Numbered from the stretch's first letter, positions 25,832 through 38,943 are shown. The stretch is DNA of 64,000 nucleotides from Actinomucor elegans (GCA_026027325.1 JAMSLZ010000001.1:4898001-4962000), one strand, 5' to 3'. The notes: generated from the sequence alone by a model not told the origin. Made by a program: numbers and translations.

Positions 25832-28262
25832 AATGCTCGCTAACTTGCTCGTATTTTCTATTAGTTAACTCATAATATCTTTATATAATGCCCTCTCATC
25901 TTTCTTAATAATATAACATCTTGTTCATTCGTAAACCTTTCCATTTTCAAATGTGTCTCGCAACAATATAATTTTGATCCTAATAAAATAACATTCTTAG
26001 CACAAATACGACAAGTGCAAAAGTTTGATAAAGTGCTGTATTCCCATTGGCAGTAAGATTCTTTTTCTTTAGAAGTATCTACTATCGTTTCAACCTAGTT
26101 GATGTTACAATGTGCTTTTTAAAAAGGCATCACATGACAACTCCGGCCTTCTAAGCAAGACTTGATCTACAAGCCAATGAGATAAAGTTTCCATTCGTTA
26201 CATTGACATAATAGTATGTCTCGGCAAAGATACTTGTGCGTAAAAAGGGTAGCATTACCAAAAGAATCAATATTATATCGCCGTAGATGGAACTTGTATC
26301 CTTAAAAAAAGACTACACATATAAGCCTAATATACAATGCTTGTAGATATGGAAAAGAACAACTTTACAAGAACTATGATAATTGATTTGTATATTCTTT
26401 TTATTGGTTTTTTTTTTCTTCACTACCAAACGTGCTTCATATTCACCATCTCAATCCTTGATAGATACAATATAAAAGGTACAACCATCACATCGTTCCA
26501 AATCTCACTCATCAAAAGCTACTTGTTATCCATAGATTATCTCAATCGATACCGCGTGGGGGCCACAGGAGGACAGACTATATGTCATATATTTGTGTCA
26601 TAATCAACTTGGCAAACACTTGTTGTAGACCCATAATGACACTTTATTCATGACAACACAATCCTATTGTACATCTTGCGTAAGCCATATTTTATTTTGA
26701 AATAGAAACGACACTATCGATTGTACAAGGCAGCATAAAATACCACGCCGCAGGTGTCGGTTTTCTCTCCCTCGCCAGAGATACTCTATCATCATCCACG
26801 GCTTCTTCCTGCTTGTTCACATATTACGACTGACACGCATCCGAATGTCACCCCATAGAATAAACAAACAAATCTTGTAGAAAACGACAGTGCACAGATA
26901 ATGTCAAAGCATATCAAGAATAATGAAGTTGTACACAGGCCGCAAACTAAAAAGTGGAAATTTTCCTACTGTAACATAGCAAGGCAAATAATAAAAAAGT
27001 CTCACGAAATAGAACAATGGTCCATAAAAGCAAAAGCAGGTGATAAAAACGAATACATGATGGTTATTCCAAATAAATTCAACATGGCGCAAATAATCTA
27101 AAAGAATTTAGAATATGTTATCAACCGTAATAAAATTTTGTTTTTGTTTACGCGATATCTGGGCTGATCGATATTTGATGATGTAGTATTTAATTGGTTG
27201 CAGTAGAGAATGAACGATCCTATTCTTATCATTGTCTCTTTATGATTGCTACTTTAGATGCCTAAAACTTTCACTTAAGCAGTTTGATTAAAGAGAATGT
27301 CTGGCCTATCTACGGTAGAGCATGTTCTTTTTGCTTTGAATGTTGATACCGCTTCCTGTATTTGTTAAATCTGCCAAAAACGTGTTTAAATGAGGAATAA
27401 TTGGTTCCTGTATGAAATTTAATTTGGTGTGATTGTATCATAAAGTTGTTTTCGATTCATTATATACACATCTCTCTCTCCTATTGACTCTAGGAGGAAG
27501 ATATAAAACAAATATGTCTTATTTAACAATATGACCCTAGTGGATAGTCACCTTTTAGCAATCAAGGGCAGACAGGCTAAGGTGTTTCATGGCAGTAATT
27601 CAAACTATCGACTCGTAAACAAAGATATTGACAGAATCGTATTATAACACAAAATGGACATGGCTGTTGTATGTTCAATCGAATACCTATTGAATCATTG
27701 ACCAATGTCTTTTCGTAGACAGGCAATAATCAATTGCATCTAAAAGAGTTGAATGGTCTATAATATATGCATTTATAAATGTATTTACCAGTTGCCAGCA
27801 GGGAGGATCAAAGCAGAGCTTCGGCTTGGTCGAGGATAATAAGCATACATTAGAACGCATTGGTTAAGTCTACTTCTTCACTATGGAAACGAGGGTAGAA
27901 CAAAGATACCTTCTGACTGAGTAGCCAAAGAATGAACATCAGACACAGCTAGTAGAATAGCACAATAGATGAAAGAGCATGAACAAGGTATCAAAAAAAA
28001 AAGAAAAGGAGAAATCATAGTATACCAAACGTACTTGACTCGCAATGAGATCTATTTGGTATCCGATAATCATATACTGAACTCATAGCCGTGCAAACAT
28101 TTAGAAAGACAATAGTTTATGATTCGATGGGATACACATCCCATACAGTTGCTATAAAGAAAAATAATAATAACAGATCATCTAACACTTCCAATGCCCT
28201 CGGTATGTCATATCCCAGTTTGCTTTCATACCAACGATAAACTCATCAGTCGTTTTGTTTTA
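25832..28262. other. Intergenic, no gene recognised
   Basis: About 2.4 kb between the tubulin gene and a convergent p24 gene. ORFs at 26337-26603 and 26901-27101 have no recognisable content or exon context. Nothing else supported. Confidence 0.5.
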
Positions 28263-29183
28263 TTATACAAGTTTCTTTGCCATGAAAAAGTTCTTGAAAT
28301 AATGCATTTGCCAGAAGCAAACAACACCAAGAACAACCAATTGAGCAATAGTCCACCAAACAACACGTGAGTTGGTCAATTCAGATTGATCGCGGAAATC
28401 CTTTTCGCGTTCCTAATGATAAAAGAGAATCAATATGCATTCCGTTCATTTCTAACAGTACTTACACGTTGAGCATTTTGTTCGATTTGAATATCTTCAA
28501 CTCGTTCGTTTAATTCATGGACTCTCTTTACCAAATCTATAAACCAGGTTCAATAGCTGCTCTATCAATGAAACAAGTAATATAATTACCAGAAACACCA
28601 TCGGCATTATGATCATGATGATCACTTGGGTCATCGAAATCCATATCCAAAGTAATTCTCTATATTCAAAATACACATTAGTTTATAAACGCAACTTCTT
28701 TTTCCTAAACTTACTGTCTTTGAACTATCAAACCAAGAGCTAGAAGCAGCGGAGAGACAGATAGAATGATCTCCTGATTCAAGAGAAGTAAAGGTGAAAC
28801 GGCCAGATGGCTTGCCCTTCATATCTACAATTTTATGACCTTGAGGAAGTTCCTATATAAAAGAAAATCAGTCTTGACACAAACAAAGATTGAATTCTCG
28901 GTATACCTCGACAGTAATCTCGATTTTCGAATCAGGATTTTCAATCCATTGGTTTTGAGCCGTAGAGAATTGTTCAGATTTGTAAATACCTAGCCGAGTA
29001 ATGCGTTCAGATGACCATCATTAAACATGATTGGCGCCTTTACATACCAATGACCATAGTTTCCTTTGGTAAATCTTCAATGAAACACTTTTTCTCGGAA
29101 CCTTCCAAGTAAAAGTATAATGCTTGCGTACTAGCAAAGTAAGCTACCACTAACAAAAGAGCAGAGAGACGTAAATTGGCCAT
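28263..29183 (-). CDS. p24-alpha cargo receptor (Emp24/gp25L family, TMED4/9-like)
   Basis: Reassembled from six minus-strand exons. The N-terminus is a cleavable signal peptide ([21 protein letters not shown]) directly followed by [20 protein letters not shown], the conserved start of mature p24-alpha proteins. A GOLD domain follows ([36 protein letters not shown] with the second Cys), then a coiled-coil ([19 protein letters not shown]) and a single membrane span near the C-terminus. The tail reads [13 protein letters not shown], which has both the FF motif for COPII and the dilysine COPI signal; human TMED9 ends in the same KKLV. It shuttles between ER and Golgi selecting cargo. Functionally it meets Ret3 (zeta-COP), encoded 8 kb away. 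Confidence 0.92.
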
Positions 29184-32100
29184 CTTTCCTTTGTCTTAAT
29201 CTTTAGACGAACGCGTTTATAAGAAAAGAAAGAGTGAAATAATTATTGAGAAACGAGGAGCAGCCAATAAAAAACTGTAACATAAACAGGAAATTTGACT
29301 CTCGGCTTGAAAACCAAGTAATACACTGCCAAGTTACTCTCAAGCCGCAAGCTGTGGACACATCACGGATTATCACCCAAAAGCCTTGTGTATTGTCTAG
29401 CTAGAATTGCAACTAAAGATATTGACGCAGCTCTCCTCTTTGCTTTCTAAAAGAAGACGAGTCGTGCTTTCAAAAAAGTCGCAACTCCATTACTTGTCGA
29501 GGGTACGCTTAAACACTAACATGAACAGAGTGCAATAGCCATCCGCACCACCAAGGGTGTCCCGAAGCTTTTGTCATTAATAATGATATAAGCTTTGATT
29601 TCAAATTCTTCATCATGGACCAGTTGTGAGCAGTGTTGCAACTGAGCTCTAATAATTCCCCACCTTTCAAAAAACTATAAAAAGGACTTGAAAACGCTCT
29701 TGTTTAATAAATCAGTGCTTGTGTCTTGAGTCTACTCTTCTTACATTTGAGTATATCTTAATAAGAGAGCTTTTTTTTTATAAACCATTCAAACAACTTG
29801 TTGCATCGCTCAAATTGCTCATTACATTCCATTAAAGAGTTTATATAAATTATAATATTTGAATAAAACAGTACAGCCTGTTATTTTGATATAATCTATT
29901 ATTGATTCTAATTCTGTTTATCTACCCAAATAATTATTTGAAATTGGTTGCTATCAACTTGGTGCTCATTACAGAGGTTCTATTTACTCAATTCGCAATC
30001 GATAAATCCTGAACCTACTGAGTTGGCTAATTCAGCACATTCTGCAAACTTATGGGCGCTACTACCTGTGAAAATTATGTTAAATATGCTGACAGTGATT
30101 GGGATGCTTACTCTGTTAAGAGATATCCTTATAGTCGATAATCCCTTTAACACGCGTCCAGTTTCTTCTTTAATGCCTCAAGTGAAGGGCCCGTCAACTA
30201 TTCAATCCACCTCTGCTCATCAACATACAAGTAAAATTTAACAGATGATAGAATCCACAACGATTCAAAAGCTAACTAAACAAATGAGAACCTTACAATT
30301 CAACCTCATGGAGAGTAACCAAGTGCTTAGTAATGCTGAAGTTCTCAACTCAAATATAAATTTAGGAAATACTATTAAGAAACACTCTCCTTCCTTCAAC
30401 AATAATAGCCGCTATATCAGTGCTAAGATCATAGAAACACAATCGATTGTAATAACCGTGATTACTATAACAACTATCGCAAAGGCCGAGAATACAATCA
30501 GTAAAACTGACACGACTATTAGTCTGAACTATATCCAAACAATCGAAGTACGGTTCTGGAGCAACTATTATAAACAGGTATGAATATATCAATAAGATCT
30601 TATAGATATCCCTGTGCATAATTGTAGACTATTATCCAGAACTAGATTACAAATGACCGTATTTAGATTATTTACTGACATGTCGTGTAACTATTTGTGC
30701 CGTTAAAAAAAAAGGAATTCACCCAGATTATATGATCATAGATACTTTTTACAAACAAGGCTGCTAAAGGGATGAAACTACTTGATTAGCGAAAAGAAGA
30801 TACATCTATTGCAAATTGGTACCCTTTGTTTCGTATTTTGTGTCGCTACAGGAAGCTTGCGAATCCGAATACTGTTGCAGATCCTCAAAGTAGGTAACAA
30901 AGGGATAAATCCATACATACAGTATAAAACTAATAGAGCTTACAGTCAAGGTATCAATACTCGTTTAAGAGACCGTAAAAGCGCTGATATTTGACATGTT
31001 GCGCCGGTTCAGATGAAAGCCAGGAATAAAATTACGTGCATGATCCTAGAACCCTTGATAACTCATGTTTTATGAATAAGTATCATCAGTAAATCCAAAA
31101 GTAAAGGAGAGACAGCCACAATGTACGCAGTACAGAATCTTTTAGTCACCAAAGCAAGAAACGTTTTCTTCTTGTATAGGCTACATGAAGAATAATTGGG
31201 AAAACTTATCCTACATATAGAATATCATAATCTTGATATATTACTTGAAACACTTGATTAATCAAAGTTTGTGCGTATTGCTCAATATCAAATCAATCCT
31301 AGCTGAAAAAGTATGTCTAACACCATTTTTTATACGCATATCTATTCTGATTCTCTTGTAATACGAGTGTCAAGATACCAATGGCATTCAGTATGATATT
31401 CTCAAATGGATAATGAAAAAAAAAAAAAATGAATAAAAATGAGTATCATTATAAGAGGTAATGGAGATTTGCATCAATATGGATTGCTTTAATAACACTC
31501 TTGTAAGATCCTGATTAGCAATCAATATAGAACGCAACTATAAAAGCACAAGCTCCATTTTGAAAACGGTTTTACATGTTATTCCAAGGTAACTTATAAA
31601 AGAAGGATTGATAGGAAAATAACCATGGGTTGCGATAAATAAAATACGTATACAAACAACCCCACCAAAGAGAGCCAAGAGTGAACTCATCCTATTTACA
31701 GGCCTTTGGTAACCCTTTGACGAAAAGATCCTCAGATGTGTCCAACATATCCACTGCCTATTCAGCTAAAGGTATTCAAGTACAAGAAAGCTTTGATCGG
31801 ATTCATTAGTTCATAATACATTTAATTGGGTCTAAGGTCAAATCATATATAATATTATCTGTTTGAGCAAGCAGTTTTTTTTTGTTTCGATTAGCCAAAG
31901 TTACCTCTTCATTTCATTGCATTGTAAGTTGGATAAATAAAATAAAATAAAAGAAATGAAACAAAAGGACGCAAAAAATGGATATATGCTTGCTTTGTAA
32001 AAGAGAGAACCTTTTTGATTTATTTACAAGTTCCTAAGCTGTCGCACTGAGGGAACAAGAAGACAAGTCCCAGAATATTAATTGATGCAACTAAACAATA

Positions 32101-32347
32101 GTAATATTTTACTGCAGAGAATATCTATGGAAATACAGTCCTCTAAACATCAAGCTGAATGCCATGAAGCAAACACCATGGAAATGCCATCTGACTAGAG
32201 AAAAAAAATCCAGTAAAAGAAATACTGCCCTTTAGATACTAGAACATCGTTGAACTAGTTGAGTAATGCCAAAATATCTTGCAAACTGGGGCTTTATACA
32301 GAAGTAAAAAATGGTGTGAAAGAAAATGTTTTTGTTTGGTATACATT
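29184..32347. other. Intergenic with remnant of an unidentified repeat
   Basis: No intact gene. Between about 29,950 and 30,590, conceptual translations in shifting frames give peptide-like pieces rich in Tyr, Asn and Arg (for example KYADSDWDAYSVKRYPYSR and RDYYNNYRKGREY), so this may be a decayed coding element. Directly after it (about 30,595-30,680) lies a diverged copy of the LTR-like sequence found at about 46,683-46,800 (TATAGATATCC ... AGAA(C)CAGAATGTAAATGACTG). An A-run lies at about 31,419-31,430. The remainder is featureless. Confidence 0.45.
29948..30590 (+). pseudogene. Possible decayed coding element, unidentified
   Basis: Two adjacent ORFs (97 and 112 codons) overlap a third frame that yields more protein-like pieces, interrupted by stops. 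The downstream flank resembles the LTR at 44,551-47,149, so this may be the end of an old LTR retroelement. I cannot name the family. Confidence 0.3.
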
Positions 32348-34838
32348 ATGTTACTTGTGAAACATTGTTCTTCGCCAAAATTATGTACCGCTGTAAACAA
32401 ATCATCATTATAGATCCTATTAGTATCCGAAGCGATGGAGCTATTTTGCTTGGCTAGCTACCTTATGTAATCCGCCTGGAACACGAAAACAACTGTGTGA
32501 GTTGGATAGGTATACATACATATATACATATATATTTTATATAGAATACGTCTAGTAAAAGTTCACTTTTTTCAGACTCTATCTGATCCATATGCCATTT
32601 CAAGGGAATACAGGCAAGTTGGTAATCCAGTTCAACCTTGGCTTTATACTGACGAGCATTTATGTTTTATTAAAGTAGAGTTATCTGAATTTATTACCAA
32701 CGTAAAGAAACCTAAATTTATCGAATTCATCCAAAAATACGAAAAAGAGTTGCCAGCTTGGTCTTCTTTCCACAATTGTTCTTTACCGCAAAATATTTTC
32801 AGCTTATGGGGTAAACGATGGTTAATGATATTGAAAAGAATGCGAAAAGACGTCGATCCAAAGTATGTCAAATAATAACTTTATCGATTAAGAGCATAAT
32901 GTTCATTATATACCTAAATATAGGGTACCAAAGTACAGTGTAGAGTTTTGGAAAAATGTGCAGGAGCGTGCACAACTCATGGTAATACTTCTTGAAAATG
33001 CATAATATCAAAGTTTGGTTAACGAAATGCCTATGATAGCATGAGACCAAAAGATTATACGAAAATGAAGGTTTTAAGGTTTTGAAAGCTGCTTCTTCAT
33101 CCGTAGGTGATTCGGCAGCTAGCCTTTTTAGCAACACCAGCGATCATCATGCACCAGAGAATGAGCAATCGGAATGCTTAGGTATTGAAAGGGAAGTCAT
33201 TCTTGTACAAGCATACTATGATAGAGTAAGTACTAAAAAGCAAACTATTCACCGTGATTAAATACTTGTATAGATCCATTCTGGAAGTTTATCAGAGGAT
33301 GATAAACAAAAAGTATCAAAAGCAATGAAAGACCCTAATACGGTCAAGGAAAGATTACTTGCATGCGGTGGCCAGTTGCTGCTGAAAGAAAAATGGGATA
33401 TACAAGATGATATCTTGGTAAAGTAAGTATGACAATTACCGTATCATCAACTGTACCATTCAATTTTATGATTCCAAGGTTATGCCTTTCACGTATTTTA
33501 AACCTGATGAACCCAAAGACCTACAATGCGGCAAAGGAGTTCATGGACAAAACTAAGCTTGATCAAATTGAGGTCAGCATTACAATTGATGGCAATGTTG
33601 AGCAATTATCGTCATCAAACAAGAGCCTTTTTAATGACATAGTAAGGTAAAAAAGCTCAAAATTGGGATGTTTGTTATTAATTTACTCATGTAAATGATG
33701 CGATAATATAGTGAAGATAGTATCTGTGCGGCGCTGGCCAAGATGAACTATATGAAATACACCCTTTTAAAAAACAAGGAATATAAGACAGATAAATACA
33801 AGATGTTGTTGATGTTGGAAATAATGCAAGTCAAACTATATAATCATACACATATGAAAGTTTAATAGTTATTTCTTTTAGCATTGCAAACTTTCAAACA
33901 TCCGCTAAAAATACGTCTGAGATGACCGCCTATAGAAAATATTCGTTCATTTTAGATATTTTATTCAAAAACACAAATATAATTATTGTAGAGTAAGTAA
34001 TAACGTCCAATAAATCAAGTTTTCATATGTTCACTTCTGATAACAATTTTTATTTTTATTTTTATTTTTTTAGTGGTGATTGTGTTTCGCACTGCTCAAA
34101 GGAAATGATGACTTGCAACGAAACATTATTTGGTAATGTTTCTGAATCCTCTCCATTATCATCACTGTCGTCATCATCAATATACGGCCGTAAAATCGAT
34201 ATGCTTCTTGTTACCGAAGTTCAAGAAATGCAACGGGTGGAACTTTGCTCCAATGAATGGAAACGAAAGGGGGTCACAGAGTCTATTGTATTAAAACAGC
34301 AGAGTAAGAACCTCCGAGTAAATGCTGCTATTCTGTTGCAACTCTATCATTCAAACGATAAGATTAAGCAGCTAATGGCTATGGATTGCATTGGTGAGCA
34401 ACTTGTATTTATGGGCCATACAGTAAGGTTTTATTCACAAAAATTAAAATAGGTAATCAAGCCTACCTTTATCTGCTTGAAATGAGAGATGATTTCTTTG
34501 TAGCAAAATTGTATAAAAAAATCACACTCCCAACCAACATGGTTGAACTTAAAGCATTCAAACAAAGTATGTGTGCGCTATTTACGTGGAAGGTAAATGC
34601 CATTTTTATGCTTATCTATAGCGACTATTTATTGAAACCGTTTTAGAACATGCTGAAAAAAACGATCAAGACTTTAAACAAAACAATGGCACCAGTCTTT
34701 GATGATAGCTTGGTAGGTGTAGTTCGCTGTCCAAATGAACTTGAAGAAGCAAAAGAAAAAGAAGAAGATATCAGAGTGGTTGTTTTCAGTCCAAAAATTA
34801 GGCGCTTAAGCAAGAGTTCAAACAAAGAAATAACTTAA
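32348..34838 (+). CDS. Mucorales-type uncharacterised multi-exon protein with possible ExK nuclease-like core
   Basis: About a dozen exons can be joined in frame. Early exons give YPKRWSYFAWLATLCNPPG and RLVKVHFFQTLSDPYAISRE. A middle region contains SAASLFSNTSDHHAPENEQS, then CGGQLLLKEKW. The most conserved-looking block (34,070-34,435) reads GDCVSHCSKEMMTCNETLFG, a Ser-rich loop, YGRKIDMLLVTE, ELCSNEWKRKGVTESIVLKQ and QSKNLRVNAAILLQL. The C-terminus (to 34838) is basic and Ser/Lys-rich. I associate this block with an expanded family of unknown proteins in Mucorales genomes. The GRKID...ELxSNEWK arrangement resembles the D...ExK core of PD-(D/E)XK nucleases; this is inference only. The 5' end (ATG 32348) is tentative, with introns in the first 300 bases. 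Confidence 0.6.
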
Positions 34839-35314
34839 TTTTAATAAAGTAAATGAAATACTCAAACAAGGAATTATATATCATTTTCGACAGATCAGTT
34901 TTAACTGAAAAATATAAGATGGATAGATGGTTAAACTGAGGGTAAAAGGAATAAGACTTTGATCAACCCTTTTATTAAAAGATGAGGGAAGCTTCATGGC
35001 AAAATACAATCTCCTTTTTATATCCATCAGTTCATGACGTAATCAAGGGTGCATTCAATTCACATCTATGAGTAACATCACCATTAGAGTTTAAGCCGTT
35101 TTAAAACTTGTCTTATAATTATATATGACTCGTAAGTGTATACAGGAGCAAGAGGTACTATATTGTATAGATACAACTAGATCAATTACATTCTCAAATA
35201 AAACAGATGTGCATGATGATTATTTCAAACGCAGATTCTGATAGGAAAAAAAAAAAAAGGTTTGTTTCCCTCCAGGTGAAAATATGTTCCCTTTTGCCTT
35301 CACATTTATTTCAG
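34839..35314. other. Spacer before the tandem array
   Basis: No gene recognised. It ends with TTTATTTCAG immediately before the first repeat unit, which looks like a 3' splice site. Confidence 0.5.
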
Positions 35315-37985
35315 ATGTTGCATTGTCAATATTGATGCAGTTAGGGAGTCTACTGGCGCGTATCACGTTCCAGTATTATGGTTCTTTGGAATCATCCCAA
35401 GTGAAAGTAATATTAAAATGTGCGCGTATTACGTTCACATGGTTTATTATGAGTAGCGTGAAACTGCATTTACATTATTATTGTCTTGAAAGAGGTAATG
35501 TAGATAAAAATTGCCATTTGAAAATTTCCAGGAATCTAATTCTCATTATACTCATTATAGATGTTGCATTGTCAATATTGATGCAGTTAGGGAGTCTACT
35601 GGCGCGTATCACGTTCCAGTATTATGGTTCTTTGGAATTATCCCAAGTGAAAATAGTATTAAAGTGTGCGCGTATTACGTTCACATGGTTTATTATGAGT
35701 AGCGTGAAATTGCATTTACATTATTATTATTGTCTTGAAAGAGGTAATGAAGATAAAGATTGCCATTTGAAAATTTCCAAGAATCTAATTCCCTTGCTAT
35801 GCACTCATTTTTAATATTACATTGGCAAAGTTAATGTTGATGCAGTTAGGGAGTCTACTGGCGCGTATCACGTTCCAGTATTATGGTTCTTTGGAATTAT
35901 CCCGAGTGAAAATAGTATTAAAGTGTGCGCGTATTACGTTCACATGGTTTATTATGAGTAGCGTGAAACTGCATTTACATTATTATTATTGTCTTGAAAG
36001 AGGTAATGAAGATAAAAATTGCCATTTGAAAATTTCCAGGAATCTAATTCTCATTATACTCATTATAGATGTTGCATTGTCAATATTGATGCAGTTAGGG
36101 AGTCTACTGGCGCGTATCACGTTCCAGTATTATGGTTCTTTGGAATTATCCCAAGTGAAAATAGTATTAAAGTGTGCGCGTATTACGTTCACATGGTTTA
36201 TTATGAGTAGCGTGAAATTGCATTTACATTATTATTATTGTCTTGAAAGAGGTAATGAAGATAAAGATTGCCATTTGAAAATTTCCAAGAATCTAATTCC
36301 CTTGCTATGCACTCATTTTTAATATTACATTGGCAAAGTTAATGTTGATGCAGTTAGGGAGTCTACTGGCGCGTATCACGTTCCAGTATTATGGTTCTTT
36401 GGAATTATCCCGAGTGAAAATAGTATTAAAGTGTGCGCGTATTACGTTCACATGGTTTATTATGAGTAGCGTGAAACTGCATTTACATTATTATTATTGT
36501 CTTGAAAGAGGTAATGAAGATAAAAATTGCCATTTGAAAATTTCCAGGAATCTAATTCTCATTATACTCATTATAGATGTTGCATTGTCAATATTGATGC
36601 AGTTAGGGAGTCTACTGGCGCGTATCACGTTCCAGTATTATGGTTCTTTGGAATCATCCCAAGTGAAAATAGTATTAAAGTGTGCGCGTATTACGTTCAC
36701 ATGGTTTATTATGAGTAGCGTGAAACTGCATTTACATTATTATTGTCTTGAAAGAGGTAATGTAGATAAAGATTGCCATTTGAAAATTTCCAGGAATCTA
36801 ATTCTCATTATACTCATTATAGATGTTGCATTGTCAATATTGATGCAGTTAGGGAGTCTACTGGCGCGTATCACGTTCCAGTATTATGGTTCTTTGGAAT
36901 TATCCCAAGTGAAAATAGTATTAAAGTGTGCGCGTATTACGTTCACATGGTTTATTATTAGTAGCGTGAAACTGCATTTACATTATTATTGTCTTGAAAG
37001 AGGTAATGTAGATAAAAATTGCCATTTGAAAATTTCCAGGAATCTAATTCTCATTATACTCATTATAGATGTTGCATTGTCAATGTTGATGCAGTTAGGG
37101 AGTCTACTGGCGCGTATCACGTTCCAGTATTATGGTTCTTTGGAATTATCCCAAGTGAAAATAGTATTAAAGTGTGCGCGTATTACGTTCACATGGTTTA
37201 TTATGAGTAGCGTGAAATTGCATTTACATTATTATTATTGTCTTGAAAGAGGTAATGAAGATAAAGATTGCCATTTGAAAATTTCCAAGAATCTAATTCC
37301 CTTGCTATGCACTCATTTTTAATATTACATTGGCAAAGTTAATGTTGATGCAGTTAGGGAGTCTACTGGCGCGTATCACGTTCCAGTATTATGGTTCTTT
37401 GGAATTATCCCGAGTGAAAATAGTATTAAAGTGTGCGCGTATTACGTTCACATGGTTTATTATGAGTAGCGTGAAACTGCATTTACATTATTATTGTCTT
37501 GAAAGAGGTAATGAAGATAAAGATTGCCATTTGAAAATTTCCAAGAATCTAATTCCCTTGCTATGCACTCATTTTTAATATTACATTGGCAAAGTTAATG
37601 TTGATGCAGTTAGGGAGTCTACTGGCGCGTATCACGTTCCAGTATTATGGTTCTTTGGAATTATCCCGAGTGAAAATAGTATTAAAGTGTGCGCGTATTA
37701 CGTTCACATGGTTTATTATGAGTAGCGTGAAACTGCATTTACATTATTATTGTCTTGAAAGAGGTAATGTAGATAAAAATTGCCATTTGAAAATTTCCAG
37801 GAATCTAATTCTCATTATACTCATTATAGATGTTGCATTGTCAATATTGATGCAATTAGGGAGTCTACTGGCGCGTATCACGTTCCAGTATTATGGTTCT
37901 TTGGAATTATCCCAAGTGAAAGTAATATTAAAATGTGCGCGTATTACGTTCACATGGTTTATTATGAGTAGCGTAAAACTGTATC
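35315..37985 (+). repeat. Eleven-copy tandem array, 246/249/256/259-base units
   Basis: The landmark GGCGCGTATCACGTTCC recurs at 35356, 35602, 35861, 36110, 36369, 36618, 36864, 37110, 37369, 37625 and 37871. Successive spacings are 246, 259, 249, 259, 249, 246, 246, 259, 256 and 246. Two linker types alternate: type A (GAATCTAATTCTCATTATAC then CATTATAG ATGTTGC) and type B (CCCTTGCTATGCACTC then TGGCAAAG TTAATG). A 508-base A+B dimer is repeated at 35,822 and 36,330. A 3-base TTA length change explains the 246/249 and 256/259 pairs. Because 246 and 249 are multiples of three, a 330-codon ORF stays open through several units, so the long ORF is a by-product of unit length unless shown otherwise. 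Copies differ at only a few sites, so the array is young or homogenised. Confidence 0.95.
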
Positions 37986-38168
37986 AAGGTTGCTATTGCA
38001 TTTAAGTTTAGAATCTACAAGTTAGATTGCCGGCGATTGTCTCAATTGAAAACACCAAGGATTCTAAATTGCGAGTGGCTAGACTAGTAGCACCTAGCTT
38101 AATTGTTTGAAGGGTGAAGAATAAAGCAACCATAACTTGCACATGTATGTTTATGCATTTATAAAGGA
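37986..38168. other. Short spacer between tandem array and transposon cluster
   Basis: The array loses identity after GTAAAACTG. No feature seen up to the inverted repeat that begins at 38169. Confidence 0.5.
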
Positions 38169-38641
38169 TGTTATATCCGGTGCTAAAGACGAAGGATATA
38201 ATTTAAAATACAATAATAAAAGAATAGACAGTAAATGGAATCAGCTATCCTGATAGTAAAAGTTATTCTAATGTTTATTCACAATTCAAAATCAAGTCTT
38301 CTTTATATACATTTCATCAGAGCTTAACAGTGTAGCATTCTTTTTTTTTATGGAGGCAAAGCTCATGTTTATTAGGTGACGAATAAATCAAGCCACAGTG
38401 ATTGTTTTTGGTTTTTAAATTTTTTTTTTTTCTATGTAAAAGGGTTTGTTGTATACGAATGGGGTTAGTCAACAAGGTTAGATATGAAAATGTGGAAGCG
38501 GTAGCGGATGTTGTATTCCACCTACTATTTTGCATCGACATAATAGTAAGGAATCAACTGTTCATTTATGTCATACACGGACTCTATCTGATAACCCAAT
38601 CAGATTAACGAGGCCTGCATAAATACAAGCGATGTGTCATC

Positions 38642-38943
38642 TGCGGTAAAATTAAAATATAAAAGCAGGTAGTAAGTCGATTATAACTTGGTTATAGTTT
38701 ATTCAACTTAAATGTGATTAATTATTTCTAACTAGTTTTTCTAGCTTGTATTTATACTCGTTGAATTGTGACTGAAGGTTATTTACTTGTGTTCATATAA
38801 AAAGTATAAGAAGGACGTATCTCTGTTTAAGGACTGTATCGCTGTATAAGGTAATCAATGATGCTTTAGTATGTATGTGCTACAGCTAGGGCGCACAGGC
38901 CTCTAGTCTGTCTGTACTTCAATTATGTGGCTATTTCACCACA
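38642..38943 (-). repeat. Gypsy-1 3' LTR (302 bases)
   Basis: In element orientation it contains a TATA-like GAGTATAAATAC in its middle-to-late part. It matches the 5' LTR halves at 44356-44550 and 47150-47262 with no difference that I can see. Confidence 0.95.

Noticed and set aside
26337..27101. Small ORFs downstream of tubulin as genes
   Set aside because: No recognisable domain, no supporting exon structure, composition like the surrounding spacer.
35284..37322. Long ORFs (up to 330 codons) repeating GSLLARITFQYYGSLELSQVK as a repeat-domain protein
   Set aside because: They exist because the 246- and 249-base units are multiples of three. A second frame is open too, type B linkers break the ORF, and copy differences do not clearly favour this frame.
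38169..38340. TE3 ends as a long terminal repeat of a retroelement (TG...CA)
   Set aside because: The two ends of this copy are in inverted, not direct, orientation, which indicates a TIR element.
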